DNA of 64,000 nt from NCBI RefSeq assembly GCF_963583255.1, contig NC_084808.1, positions 16,547,725 to 16,611,724 on the forward strand, in the 5' to 3' direction. This stretch comes from Pyrus communis (taxonomy: Eukaryota; Streptophyta; Magnoliopsida; Rosales; Rosaceae). Shown in pieces: positions 34,874 to 47,428 of this stretch (within the stretch, counting starts at the first letter, position 1; each line of letters begins with the position of its first letter). The notes below the pieces were generated by a model. The model ran no database searches. It was not told the origin of the DNA and worked only from the letters and a program-made list of their open reading frames with translations. The position numbers and the translations under genes are program-made.

Positions 34874-37800
34874 ATGACGATGGCGTTGGAACTTATACCT
34901 ATTGGTACCATCTTGGCTGTGCTAACGAACCAGGTCATTAAAACAGCCAACGCTGCGAAAGATGTTCTCGAAAAGGAGAGTTTCAAGGTCCTTTCGAACC
35001 ACTTGCTTGACATTGGATCGGTTTTGAAAGAACTACAGCATCAAGAATTGAATGATTCACAAGCTGCAAGGCTTGCTTTGGGGTCCCTCGAAACAGATGT
35101 TAAAAGGGCTAATAATCTGGTTGACAAGTACAAAAACCGAGCACGTTTCTACTTGCTTGTCAAGTGCAGGCACATTGTCAAGGAGGTACAAGACGTTACC
35201 AGGGATATTGGAAGGTCTTTGGCTGCTCTCTCCCTTGCAAGCAACGATGTCTTATTGGGGATATCTGATCAGGTGAATAGGTTACAGAATGAGATGCAAA
35301 GAGTGGAAATCGAGGCTTCACAGTCTCAGCTCCGAGTTTTCGACAAGCTAAAACAAGGTCTTGATGATCAGACCCTTGGCCCAGGTTTTGCAAACGACAT
35401 GCTTGCAGAAATAGCAATGGCAGTTGGGGTGCCTTTAGAGCCCTCGGAGATAAGCAAAGAGCTTGCAGATTTCCGAAAGGAGAAAGAAGAAGCTACCAGC
35501 AGGAAAGAAAGAGCTGAAGTTTTCTTCTTAGATCAGATTATTGAGTTGCTCTCTCGAGCTGATGCTGCGAGGGATTATGAAGAAGTCAAGAAGCAATACA
35601 AGCAACGGGTGCAGGCCATAGAGGGGTATGATCCGAGTGAAGAATATATTCCACCACTTAAGCCTTTTAAATGCTGTATTAGAAAAACTGTGATGGCTGA
35701 ACCAGTCAGTCTTTGCACTGGTACTACATGTGAGAGAGCCGCTATCATAGCTTGGTTTGAAAGTGGCGAGAGAACTGACCCCGAAACTCTTGAGGTTCTT
35801 CAAGATACTTCGTGGAGGTGTAACATCCCACTGAGACAATCAATAGAAGAGTGGAGAGAGCTAAATTATTGTCTCAAGATCCGATCTGCCAAGGCAAAGT
35901 TGTTATCAGGCGTTGAGACGTCAATGTTAGAGGCCTTAAGCCAAATGCAAGATCTTATGACAGAGAATTCTATTAACAAGGACTGGATCGCCATTGAAGG
36001 ACTCACCGATATTATAATCTCCGTCCTCGGAAATTCTCACAACAGAGAAGTGAAGAGGAAGATTTTGATCACCTTAAAGGATATTGTCGAAGGGCATGCA
36101 AGAAACAAGGTAAGCATCTTTGATACTCCTTGTATATATGGAAAACAACTAAAAGAAAGTGAAAGCTGAAAATAAAAAAGAATACTAGAAATCGAATGCC
36201 CTTCCTTTAATTCATCTAATTTTTCCTCCCACTCTTCTGATTTTTGAAGTATACAATCTATTATTTCAGAGTTGGACAAAGTTATGAATTGTTCTCTTTT
36301 ACGGCCTGAAAATATATGAAATGTTTTGCTGTATTCTAAATCTTTTTTGATCAATTCGTTTAGGAGAAAGTGGTTGAATCCCAGGGGTGGGATCACATCA
36401 TTCCCTGCTTAGGCCGCGACGCAAGCATCTCGAAGGCTGCAATTGAGTTGCTATATGAATTGTTGCAGGACAGAACTGGTTGGAATGTGCCTGTATGCAG
36501 GAAACTCTCTCAACAATGCAGTACAATTCTTTTCCTTGTTTACACCCTTTTAAAGGGAACTGTGAGGGAGTCAGCTGAGATTGCAGAGAAAATCTTGCTG
36601 AAACTTTTCGACATAGATGAGGAAAACATTTATTGTGCAGCTAAATCTGGCTGGTATAAGCCACTTGTTGATCGCATAGTTCAAGGTAAGACGATTCATC
36701 TCCTAGGACCTATATAACATCTTCTTTATATTCTATTCCTTCAATCACATACAAAAAAAGAAAAGATTTGGATGTAATAAATCTGTTTTTCTGAATTGCC
36801 TTTTTTCATTTTACGATGGATTACTGATGCATTTTATCATTCTAGGGCCGGAAACTTCAAGGTTATCAATGGTGAAAACACTAGTTAACATGGAATTGGT
36901 AGACTCAAATTTGAAGCTTCTTGGTGAGGAAGGGATTATACCTCCTTTGCTCGAAATGGTGTCTGGAAATATTGAATCAAAACAATTGTCCTTATCCGCC
37001 TTGGCTAAACTATCAGGTTGCAGTGCCAACAAAGAACTGATAGCTGCTTCTGGTGGGGTTAATCTTGTTCTAAAGCTAGCTTTCACTCCCCATGTATGCC
37101 CAATCATTGCTGTTAAATGTTATGAAATCCTGGAGAAATTTACATCTGACACGGATGGGGCTAAATTCTTTGTTGATGAAAATGGTTGTCAACTAGAGTT
37201 AGAGCCAATTGTCACCAGTTTGACTGCATTACAACAGAATCCCAACTTGGCCTACAATGTCCGGAGGCCTGCCTTGTTCTCACTTCTTGGAATCTGCAAG
37301 TTTGATGCAGGGCTGATAAAAAAGGTTGTTCTCACTGCCAATGCCATATCTCTAGTCCTTCCTCTACTTGATCACTCTGACTCAGAGATTCGGGAGATTG
37401 CCATAAATTTGCTTTTCCTCTTCTCACAGCATGAGCCTGAGGGGGTCGTGGAATACCTTCTCAAGCCAAGAAGGCTGGAGGCTTTAGTGGGGTTCCTTGA
37501 GAATGATGACAAGGATGATGCACAGATGGCTGCTGCTGGATTATTGGCAAATCTGCCAAAATCTGAAAGATTACTAACTAAGAAGTTAATCGAACTGGAT
37601 GGACATACTGCAATCATAAACATTTTAAGAACAGGGACTATGAAGGCAAAAGAAAATGCTCTAAGTGCTCTTTTCAGGTTTACGGATCCCACAAACCTGG
37701 AATCGCAGCGTAAGCTGGTTGAAGGAGGAGCATACCCTTTGCTCGTAAACTTTCTCAGGTCCAGCTCAGTGACTGCAAAGGCGTGGGCTGCAGCTCTGAT

Positions 37801-38341
37801 TGGTAATCTTTCCACAAGCACTCCAAAGCTCACCATGGTCTCCAAACCCTCCGGCTGCTGGTCATGTTTCAAGCCATCCGGCACTCCACTATGCTCAGCA
37901 CACGGTGGTATCTGCAGTGTGACTTCCACATTCTGTCTTTTGGAAGCGAAAGCTTTGCCTGACTTGGTAAGGCTCTTATCGGGAGAGGTCTATGAAACTG
38001 CCATCGAAGCAATTCAAACTCTTTCGACATTGGTTCTCGAAACCTCTCCTCAAAGAGGAGCCAGTGTCTTGCATGACGCTGATGCCATAAAGCCGACGTT
38101 GGAGGTATTATCTTGGGGAACGGATTCTCTGCAAGAAGAGGCATTGAGTCTTCTCGAAAAGGTTTTCATGTCGAAGGAAATGGTTGAGGTGTATGGATCA
38201 GCAGCTAGATTACGTCTTGCTGGACTAACTAGCAGGAAGATTCATGAGGATGGCCGCCATAGGAGGAAGGCTTCCAGGGTTTTGTCACTCCTTGAACGTT
38301 ATTCGAAATCATCAACTTCTATTATTCCGGGAATGATGTAA
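34874..38341 (+). CDS. U-box/ARM-repeat E3 ubiquitin ligase (PUB42-44/SAUL1 group)
   Basis: Exons 34874-36109, 36364-36685 and 36846-38341 (TAA) join to 1017 residues. Residues 1 to about 240 are the helical N-terminal domain of plant U-box proteins. The U-box is at about 262-330 (PLKPFKCCIRKTVMAEPVSL then CERAAIIAWF); it recruits E2 enzymes. The rest is armadillo-like repeats, for example GGVNLVLKLAFT and EGGAYPLLVNFLRSS, that bind substrates or membranes. SAUL1/PUB44 relatives limit premature senescence and act in immunity and cell death. At about 1017 residues it is longer than Arabidopsis PUB43 and PUB44 (near 800) and closer to PUB42. The frame is intact. The second codon pair MTM allows a start two codons later. 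Which PUB is the orthologue is not settled. Confidence 0.92.
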
Positions 38342-38744
38342 GGCTAAAAAATTTTGGTTACCAGATCAGAAGAACAAATGTACTTCAATTCTGTTTGGGA
38401 TTATACCGGGATAGAGTTGGAAAATTTAGTGCATCAATTGTCACTCTTATTAAAACATTCATCAATTGTCCCTCTTTGTACTCCCGTCGAATCTACCTTT
38501 CACTTACAAATAAAAAGAAACAGCATTTGACCGTGATACTAAGTGCGTTTTACTCCGCTTTGGATGAGTAAATATTCTGGACAGCCTAAAAGTTTTAGCC
38601 CTCTGAGAAGAGGATCTCTAACTATGTAAGTGCTTCCGTGAATGTTTAGCCAAACGAAAATAATGTATAGATGGCTGCTGTTGCTGGATAATTATATAAC
38701 TAAATTTCAGTATAAGGAATTTGTGCCTTAGAAGTAAGAACTAA
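38342..38744. other. U-box gene 3' flank
   Basis: Likely 3' UTR to about 38500. No other feature recognised. Confidence 0.4.
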
Positions 38745-39769
38745 AAATTGGAGGGTAAGGACCGGACCCTTTTGAAAATACAGCAGCGCGGGATGGGGCG
38801 GATCATGCAAAAATTGAAATAAGAACCGGACCTAATCCGGTTTGTTTCAAATGGGCCGGTTCCTAGGGGGCTCGCGGGTACATTTGCTATTCCTTCCCTA
38901 TCAAATTTTCCAAAACAACCAATTCACCGAAATCTCAAAACCCAATCATAATTTACACAATACACACCAAGTCAATCTCCTCATGAAAAACCTTCAAAGT
39001 AACTAACTTTAATAAAATTAAATTAAATTAAAATTTAGACAACCCAAATGACTAATTTCCCAAGATTGCTTTACAATATAACAACCTAATAGATCAAAAT
39101 CCAAAACAGTGATGGCATGCATGGAAAAATAACAAATTCCCTTTCTGGATCTTTTTTTATTTTTTATTTTTTTACTTAGAATCCCCCACAAACAGCTCGA
39201 AATCAAAAAACAAACCAGAAATATAGCACCAATGGAAGGCCTCGAGTGGCAGACACACGTCAACCTCCATAACTGGGCAAGCTTCGAAATTTTTCTCCTA
39301 GTCGTGAGGACGCCGATCTCCTTCTTCATGAGGCCGTCTAGGGAGGCGGTGATGTCCTAGTCCTTGATCATCTTTGCCAAAACCCTGTTGGCGTCCTTGC
39401 AGCGAACATCGCGTATGGACCGACGAAGAAGCTGAAGTCACGATGGCGAAGAACGGTGGTAGGCGAAGTCCTTAGAGAGACCTCGAGATCGATGCTCGAG
39501 TTGCAAATTCAAGAGAGGCGAGTCCACTAACTCAACTTGGGAAATCGAGAGAGGAGAGACCGAGAGTAAGAGATGTGTTATAAATCAATGGTGAAGAGTT
39601 AATCTCTATATAATGGACGGTACCAACGATTCGGCTAGGGGTCATTTTTTCATAAATTTGCCCACCCCCGTTTGGAGTTTACAAAATTTGTACCCGCCAC
39701 GTACCTACCCCAAACTAACTAGACCCGCCTCGTCCCGCGGTTTCTAGACCCATTTGCCCACCCCTAGTA
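38745..39769. mobile_element. Possible hAT-derived repeat
   Basis: GC-richer text with GGACCGGACCC at the left and ACCCATTTGCCCACCCCTA at the right, the latter resembling the common hAT end TAGGGGTGGGCAAA read in reverse. The left terminus is unclear and no transposase is seen. Confidence 0.35.
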
Positions 39770-39950
39770 GGAATGCCTAGAAATTTGACGGTAAGTAAAT
39801 GCTCTTAATCACTTGCAGACGGAGATTTATCATAGTGACGAAAAAATTATGTATATGCACCCTGTTACAAGTTTGATCCCTACCGATTTCTCTCTCTCAA
39901 CGACTAATAATTTAATTTACTAACGCTATCATTTATTAAAAATTACTCTT

Positions 39951-40083
39951 AACTACTTGAGCAACAAACTCCTTACGGGTTAATTACAATAACACTCCCT
40001 AAGGTTTGTCGAGTTTAACTACTTGAGCAACAGGCTCTTTACAAGTTAATTACACTAACACTCCCTGATATTTATTGAGTTTT
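39951..40083. repeat. 66-bp tandem duplication
   Basis: AACTACTTGAGCAACAAACT, then CCTTACGGGTTAATTACAAT and AACACTCCCT, recurs 66 bp later with about 85% identity. Confidence 0.7.
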
Positions 40084-40238
40084 CACAAACCCCATCATGT
40101 TTGAGACATTACATTAACATCCCTTGATGTTTTAGTTTTCTTACAGATAATCCTATTTAGCCAAATTTCATATAAAAAAAATTCTTAAAGACAAATTTAC
40201 CCTTATAATTAATTACTTGTAATTAATTAATTTCTTAA

Positions 40239-40736
40239 GAGTAAATTGTAGCAATGGTTCCTTAACTTTAACTCAATTGGAGCAATGATCCCTCAACCAA
40301 AAATCCATTACCATTGGTCCCTCAACTCATCAAAACGTGCAGCTATGGTCCCTCAACTAAAAATTCATTATCATTGGTCCCTTAATTTTAATCCAACTAG
40401 AGAAATGGTCCCTCAACCTTAACCCCAATTGGAGCAATGATCCTTCAACTTTAACCCAATTGTAGCAACGATCCTTCCAGCATAACTCATTTTGACAAAA
40501 TTCTGACGAAGTTGACGAAAATGACCATAGCTACATGTTTTGATGAGTTGAGGGACCCCAATTATAGCAATGGTCCTTCCAACATAACTTATTTTGACAA
40601 AATTTTGACGAAGTTGACGAAAAGAACCATAGCTACATATTTTGATGAGTTAAGGGAGTAATGGTAATGGATTTTTAGTTGAGGGACCATTCCTCCAATT
40701 TGATTAAAATTGAGGGACTATTGCTACAATTTACTC
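40239..40736. mobile_element. 498-bp near-palindromic MITE with 9-bp target duplication
   Basis: The ends GAGTAAATTGTAGCAATGG and, inverted, GAGTAAATTGTAGCAATAG continue into very long inverted repeats containing TGGTCCCTCAACTAAAAAT and CATTACCATTG. The flanks atttcttaa (40230-40238) and atttattaa (40737-40745) match at eight of nine positions. Size and 9-bp duplication fit a Mutator-derived MITE. A transcript would fold into a long hairpin. Confidence 0.8.
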
Positions 40737-40745
40737 ATTTATTAA

Positions 40746-42530
40746 AGATGATTTTCTTGACACATATGAAGATACTGATCTTCAAAGTGAATGAATGGTC
40801 TCAAATATGTTTATCTAATAAAATATGGTCACATCTTCATTTAAAGAGGAATAATTGCTTACATTTAAGGATTGGGGAAAATTTTAAATGTTATATGAAT
40901 TTATATAATTTTATCAATTTGTCATATGAATTAAAATCTTAAGCAATTCGTCATATCAAATTTCTGAAATCATAAATTTATTATATGTCATTAACTCCAT
41001 TAGCTTTTCCATCCAAAATAAGTCGTGTACATGTCTTGCATATGAATTGTGTTTTGGGATATTTAGGACTTCAACTCTTCACTCCCCTTCTAAAACGTTG
41101 CCTTGGCCAAAACAAAAATATAAGGTTTCTACAAACTAAAAATATAAATGATTATGTAATGGGAAAATATTTTTTATTCTAAAACAAAAACGAAACTTAG
41201 TATAAAGACATAATATAAATATTTTTGACTGAGTTTCTATCCAACAATATAGTCTTCAAATATATATCACATGTTCTTGAAGTATGGTTGTCCTCTAAAA
41301 CGATTGAAATATCAGAGTTACATTGTTTTTACAAAGTTATTGCTCATGGTAAACAATGAAGTAAAATGAAAATGAGGTCAAATGTTCGAAATAACCCAAA
41401 ACACAGGAGATGTGCAAGTATTTTGGATGGAAAACATAATGCTACTAGAATGAAATACAAATCACTTAAAATTTTAATTCATATGACAAATTCAAAAAAG
41501 TGTATAAGTTCGTATGACATTTAAAAAATTATCCTTAAATTATCCATTGTTTATTTTGCACATGCCATCACTTGTTTTGAAAACTTCTACCTGTTATCTA
41601 TACTAATTATTAAGAAAACCTCTCTCTTATCACAAAGAAAAAAATCAACTCCCCACCTCCTTTAGGAAATAAGTAAATAAGCTTCATAACTTCATTTACC
41701 AAATAAAGAATAAACATTCACGATTTCTCTTACGTTGATAAGTTATTGTACTGGAAAATTGGTTCCACACTTTCTTAATTTGCACTTACACTGTGTGTGC
41801 CCAATTGTTAGTACTGTTTAAGAAACATGTGTGCAGTTGGTAGCCTCTCTCTCTCTCTCTCTCTCTCACCCTCCTTCATCAACATCTTAAACTCTCCTTG
41901 ATCTTTGTTTATTTGTATACTTTGTTATCTGATTTGGTTAAGCATTTCTAAGAAGGTAAACTACAGTTTTTGAAAACATTAAGTCATCGTCTTTCTGCCC
42001 TGCAAGCAAACTCCTATATATCCCATTTTGGTCAACAACCTTACATCCCTAGAGTCGTAGAATATATAGGTAATGTACGTCGCGAAGAAGTGGAAATTAC
42101 CCTTGTTTGGTTGAACATTGCTTTGCTTCTAAAATAAATGATAAAGGAATGGGTCATGAATTTAGTAGAAATTCCCTATAATATAACTAACTAGTTTAGC
42201 TAGGCACTTAACTCCTTCCTGAAATTAAAAAGTTATGTAATCCTAAAAGTATATAAAATACATGGTCAAGCTACCTAACTCATTGGTTAGGTTATTTGTG
42301 AAACCAGGAGTTTAAGTACATTTTTCTCCTGTCCTTTTGGAATACCACTTGAAAAAAAATCCAAAACCAGTTAGAGAGAAAAAATGAAGAAAATAAATTT
42401 GTCATCATGCCTTTCTTTTGGCCTTGGCGTTGCTAGCAATCCTTCTTTGGTCAGTTCTCTCTGTTTCATTCCTCTTACTTTTAGGGTTATCGTGAAACTT
42501 TAGTTGTCGAAGCAGTTGACATCTTTTGGC
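40746..42530. other. AT-rich spacer with a (CT)n repeat
   Basis: A CT repeat lies at about 41846-41867. Near 42248 a TATATAAAAT box precedes ATGAAGAAAATAAATTTG (about 42384), after which a hydrophobic stretch is readable only by changing frame. It may be a relic of a secreted peptide gene. Nothing else is recognised. Confidence 0.35.
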
Positions 42531-42900
42531 TGACACACTAAAGCAAGTTGAGGTTCTACCATAAAACTTATTGGTAATATGGATAGTAGCCTAATTGCTT
42601 ATAACATGCAAGGTCCCTTCTCCCATCAATGTAGGATTCATTTTTAACATGCCTCCTCAAGTATGGCGACTTTTCAAACTTAACACGTGGACAACAAAAA
42701 TGGGCAGATGCGGAGCATGTGTGACCATTAGGCTTCACATGCCTAATACGTGGACAATACAAATGAGGCTTCACACGCAGGACAACCTGCTATGCAAATG
42801 AGGCTTCACCTTAAAACCAAATTGGCAATATAAAGTAACCAAACTAATTATAAACACATGCAAGACTCCTCCTCCTATCAATGGGGATTTATTATCAACA
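42531..42900 (-). mobile_element. TRIM-like mini LTR element
   Basis: On the minus strand, two related blocks start TGTTGATAATAAATCC (42900) and TGTTAAAAATGAATCC (42649). Each continues with ATTGATGGGAG-like text, TTGCATG, a TTATAA element and GTTTTATGGTGGAACCTC-like ends. About 140 bp lies between them, with GAGGAGGCA just before the second block, like a polypurine tract. This is the layout of a terminal-repeat retrotransposon in miniature. Confidence 0.5.
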
Positions 42901-43883
42901 TGCACATAACTAATATAAGGTTTTGGCTTAACTTGTCACCTGATATGAGTTTGGAGATGCAAGACATGGGGTTCACCTTAAGCTAATGCCACTATATATG
43001 TATTTAACTGGTATGGTTCCATGGCTTTCTTTTGGTGGCCGGAGGATGTGGATCGGTGACATATTACTAGTTTGATTAATTTTTTATTTTATTTTTTATA
43101 TATAATAATTTTCATAAAATCTCTAGGATTGCGTTGGTTTTGGTTTTTATCTTAGGGGAATTTTTTCATTTTAATTTTGTCGTGGTGCACTGAAACTCTT
43201 TCAAATCTATGTGTAAAAAGGATGGATTTGTAATTGAACTGACGAATCTACTTCACCTGGTGTCATGGGATCGTGGCATATGTGATGCGATTAGACCATG
43301 GACATCGTACTTTATGTCTAATGTGAGTTGACAGTTTTATTTTTATGTGATTTTTGTATAACATGAGATTTAACGATTCTATTATGAGCTCAGTTTTCAA
43401 CGAAATGTTTAAAGTCTACTTATTACTTTGTAATTTGTCACGTTTTATTATAATTTTTTAATGCATAAGACATATTTCAATTCTTTGTATGTATCCAGCT
43501 AAGTTTGCTCAACAAACAGAAAAATCGATTTGAATTTTAAGGTTTACGTCTAAAGGCTGGCATAACTAAACATTTAAAATTGTTTAGTCCAAGTTTGACC
43601 GAATACTGTTTGGCTAATATGTAGAGGGGCAAGTTGTGTGAATGTCAAAACCCTGAAGGCCTTCCATAAAATAAATAAATAATTGAAAAAGCTTAAAGGT
43701 TTGGGAATATTTATGGAGAGTATTTTTGCTCAACCCTGAGTGATGGTGAGCATTACTATCATATTAATAATTGTTAGATGAGTGTAATTTAATTTATGTG
43801 CTACGTAAAGTTCGAAATTTATATTCATTGATTCATCGTCAGTTAATACGATAATAGGCACTAACACCACTTAACTTCTAGTA
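42901..43883. other. AT-rich spacer
   Basis: No gene or bounded element recognised. Confidence 0.4.
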
Positions 43884-44030
43884 TTACAGCCTAGCGGTAA
43901 ACCTTTTCATTTGTAAGTTAAATGTATCAAGTTTAACTCGTATAGATGACAAGGACATATTATATATTTACGTATAATTCAATACCAAGTTAATGACTAA
44001 CTCATTGTATGGTCTAATCCAATCCTCATT
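43884..44030 (+). mobile_element. Diverged SINE copy
   Basis: CAGCCTAGCGGTAAACC and AAGTTTAACTCGTATAGATG correspond to the A- and B-box regions of the SINE at 18931. AATACCAAGTTAATGACTAA and CATTGTATGGTC match its body. It is strongly decayed. Confidence 0.5.
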
Positions 44031-44710
44031 TGCCATAGAGTAAAATATCTCCCTCCCACTTACGATGGAATATCGTTTCTATCAGAATGAATCTCATTTA
44101 TAGTTTAAACTGCCACTTCAGGGCGGTGCATGCTGCCAAATTTATGTCCCATGATAAGATTAGAGTCTTTTCAAGGACACCGATGCTTATATGGAGGGAA
44201 AGCAAAGGTAGACTAATATATAACTATATATGATCTTGATCATCTTCTTAGGTAAAAAGAGGTGCCATTAGGTCCCCACAACATATGAACTCGATCAAGT
44301 TAACCTGGATATAAAATATCACCGATTGTGACAGAAATTAAACACTAAGAATAAGACAACAATATATACCCGAACTGGGCTAGCAAAATGCCACAACAAA
44401 CAACCAAATTAAGAAGAAAATATTATGATCATTTCGTGCAAGTTTTAGTTAATTTCTTGTCTACCATCACTAACATAAACAAAAATAGGCAAAAGTAGGG
44501 CCAACTTTATGTGCTTGCATGTCCCAAACCCTAATTCTTATGCATACGTATGCACGTATACCTACCCAGCTGCCATATTATTTTTTTCAACACGTAATTA
44601 CAAGAGCAAGCGGGAATTGGTCTCTGGGTTGGATGATTTTTGGTGAGAAGTTTTGTGCATTAAATTAGAGATGAAATGGTTAAAGTTTGTTGAGTAAACC
44701 TGTAAAAAAA
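44031..44710. other. AT-rich spacer
   Basis: Nothing recognised. Confidence 0.4.
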
Positions 44711-44916
44711 ATGATAATACTTAGATATTCACTAGTGAGTACTCTATATACTCACTTTTTAATTCGACCCAATGAAAAAATGTGAAGTGTTTTTTGCTCT
44801 TTACAGACGAGAAAAATTGTTGACACGTCATTTAAAAAAAAACAATAAAAATGTTAAAATATTATTAGACAATATCAAAAGGTAAGTACTCACTAGTATG
44901 TAGCCAAGCATTACCA
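44711..44916. mobile_element. Foldback MITE-like sequence
   Basis: Left ATAATACTTAGATATTCACT then AGTGAGTACT is mirrored at the right by AGTACTCACTAGTATGTAGC and CAAGCATTACC. The interior is A-rich. Target duplication not resolved. Confidence 0.5.
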
Positions 44917-45070
44917 TACAAAAGTAAAGAGAAGGGGAGAGATCAATGACTTTTGTAGTATCCCACATCGATCGTATTTCTGAGAAAAGAAAAATTTTAA
45001 TATTGAGGTCTTTTGTGATAAACCCCACATGGATTGTACATGTGGTAATTAACAAGTTTGAGACAATAAA

Positions 45071-46527
45071 TGTAATACCCTGAAAATTTAAAATATATGA
45101 ATATGTAAAGAAAATCGAAAATAGATCGATTTATGGTTATGAAAATTTAATCAATAAATTTTAAAATTTTGTTACTGAAAATTATTATAATTTACATCGT
45201 AAAATTTATTGATAAGTGAAAAAGATGAAAATGGCCCTATTGTATTAAACGGGATTCTTCGTGGACATATTTGATCCTTTCATGATTTTTCAGATTTCTT
45301 TACATATTTGGATAATACTCATTGATACGAATGCGTGGGCTTAAACAGAATGTAATTTGGAATTATAATGAAATTAGAGACATTTTAGTTTAAAAAAAAA
45401 AAAAAAAAAAAAAAGAAAGAAGAAGTTGCCAGATGGCAGCAAGAGAAAGGGGGAAAAGAGAGAGAAAGGGAGAGAAAGGGAGACGGATGACCAATCAGGA
45501 AGGGAGGGAAGGTGGGGAAAGGAAGGAGAGGAGGAATAGGGAACCGGATTCCCATTTGACCCGCCGACCTGACCCGGCCGTATCTCTCTCATCCGACTTC
45601 CGTTTTGGGTGATCTTGGTGTCTATGGAAAGCTCTCGGCGAGCCCAACGTCCCTTTGGTGTTAGATTTCTAAATTTCTAACCCAACTTTACAAATCGAAG
45701 CCACAAAGTTCCGGTTTGTCCAACAGTTTTCACCTTTTTCGAGTGATTCCGACAACGATTACCGTCGATTCCCACCACCAATAGACTCCCCTTAATCCCA
45801 GGAGAAAGGCCCACGCATTGGTTGTAGCATCGGAGTTCGTTTTGGCATTGAATCAAGAACACCTATTTCTAAGGTTTCTGATGGTGCGAGGCCAATTTCA
45901 AGTGCTTCCCAGCTGAATTGAACTTTATCCCCTCATTAAGTTCTAACTGTCTGTAAAATTTGGTAATTTTTAGAGTTAGTCCGAAAAACTGGATTTCCGG
46001 CAAGTCAAGGCGATTTCCGACGTCTTTCCGGCCGAATTGGACTTTGGCCCAAGTATGAAAGTTGTTCCCCTTGTTGTGTTCTACAAATCTGTAAAATTTG
46101 GTAATTTTTGGAGTTCGTCAGAAAATTGGGTTTCCGTTCGCCGGAAACCGCCACTTGCGACGGCTCGTGGCCAGTGAGCCGATGCTGCCTTTTTACGCAG
46201 ATTTCAATATTCTGAATTCGTTTTTGGGTATCCATTTGATGTGTTTCAATTGCTAAATAAGGTATTGAATATTTCCTCCACTTGAATATTTTAGGAAATG
46301 GATTAAAAATGAAAGGTGAACTACAAATGGTTTGATCCCTATTGAGGGTACGTAGGCAGTCTAAGGAGAAGTTAGATGCAGCCATAAAATAACTGAGATT
46401 AATCTTTTGTTGAAAATTTGTCTAAGAAAAGGAATTGGGTGATTAATTTAAAAATAAATCTTAGGGTTTAATTTCTTTGGACCTACCATAATAATTATCT
46501 TCCGAATTAAGAAATTGGGTCATTACA
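45071..46527 (+). mobile_element. Probable solo LTR (about 1.46 kb)
   Basis: Starts TGTAATACCCTGAAAATT and ends GGGTCATTACA, with the terminal inverted TGTAAT/ATTACA pair typical of LTRs. The interior has a long A run (45391-45414), a GA-rich block and a diverged duplication containing CTGTAAAATTTGGTAATTTT (near 45950 and 46090). No coding domain is seen. Flanking 5-mers ataaa and atatc match only partly, so excision by recombination between different copies, or decay, is possible. Confidence 0.6.
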
Positions 46528-47226
46528 ATATCGGTGTTGTTGGAAGTGAACCTTTGGTCCGCATCTCATTCTACATAACTTATAGGAAGGTCAAACGTCG
46601 CAATTACTTCTTCCGTGTATCTGCCACCAGCCTTCAAACTCAAAGCCATCGGGGCATCCTCCTATTCACACATGATGGTATGTATATACGACTAGCCTTA
46701 TATTTATTGATAAATTCATATTTACATTAACGAGTATAGTTATTATATTTGTTGAATTTGATCCACGTACCGACGTAGTTATTAATGAGTATATAAACGT
46801 AAAATATTTACGTGTATTATTCAACATTTAAAAAAAAAAAAAGTATAGTGAAAAATTCAGCAATTATTTAAAATGTTAAACTTTTTTTTTATCTTAAATA
46901 TTTATTTAGTATGTTTATTTTCAATAATATATGTTGAGAGTACATGAATTTTATATGAGAGCAATCATGTTTAGTTTAAAAAACACATGGATTTCAAAAT
47001 CATTTAAAAGTGTACGAAAAGTAGGAGTATTTTAGTGGTTCAGTGTAATTTGCCGCTAATTAATCTAGCATCAATATTGCCTCCCATTTAAACGACTGGT
47101 CTATTAGTAGACCAAAACGAGAGAGGTCTTATCACAAAAGTCTGAGTACAATTAGCAGAGAAACTACTTAACACACCTCTTTATGTGACACCACTCTTTT
47201 TGACTCTTTAGCTGACCATATGGGAG
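46528..47226. other. Spacer with an unassigned open stretch
   Basis: The frame 46515-46730 reads ITYRKVKRRNYFFRVSAT at its centre, with no family I recognise. The rest is AT-rich. Confidence 0.3.
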
Positions 47227-47428
47227 TTAGATTCTCTGCTCTCTAGTTTTCTATGTTCTCTTGTTTGTATGGTTACGGTTAAGCTACGTCAATATTTTAT
47301 ATTACTATTCATTTTTGTCTTATTATCTCTATAAAAAAACAATATAAAATGTTGACCTGGCTTAACCGTGACCACATAAAACAGGAGGAGGATACGGGAG
47401 GACACGAGAAGTGGAAGGGCAGAAAATC
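47227..47428. mobile_element. Complete foldback MITE of the dispersed family
   Basis: The two arms GGTTACGGTTAAGCTACGTC and, inverted, GGTCACGGTTAAGCCAGGTC face each other around a short AT-rich centre. The ends are GATTCTCTGC and, inverted, GATTTTCTGC, with TA on each side. This is the most symmetric of four copies (see 23285, 23760 and 56550). Confidence 0.65.

Noticed and set aside
37372..37929. 185-residue minus-strand frame
   Set aside because: Complement of the ARM-repeat exon of the U-box gene; no independent start context or domain.
39018..39329. 103-residue minus-strand frame
   Set aside because: Falls in repeat-like sequence; the hydrophobic run has no known domain and no supporting gene structure.
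46515..46730. 71-residue frame after the solo LTR
   Set aside because: No recognised family, no splice partners and it begins inside the LTR end; kept only as an unassigned stretch.
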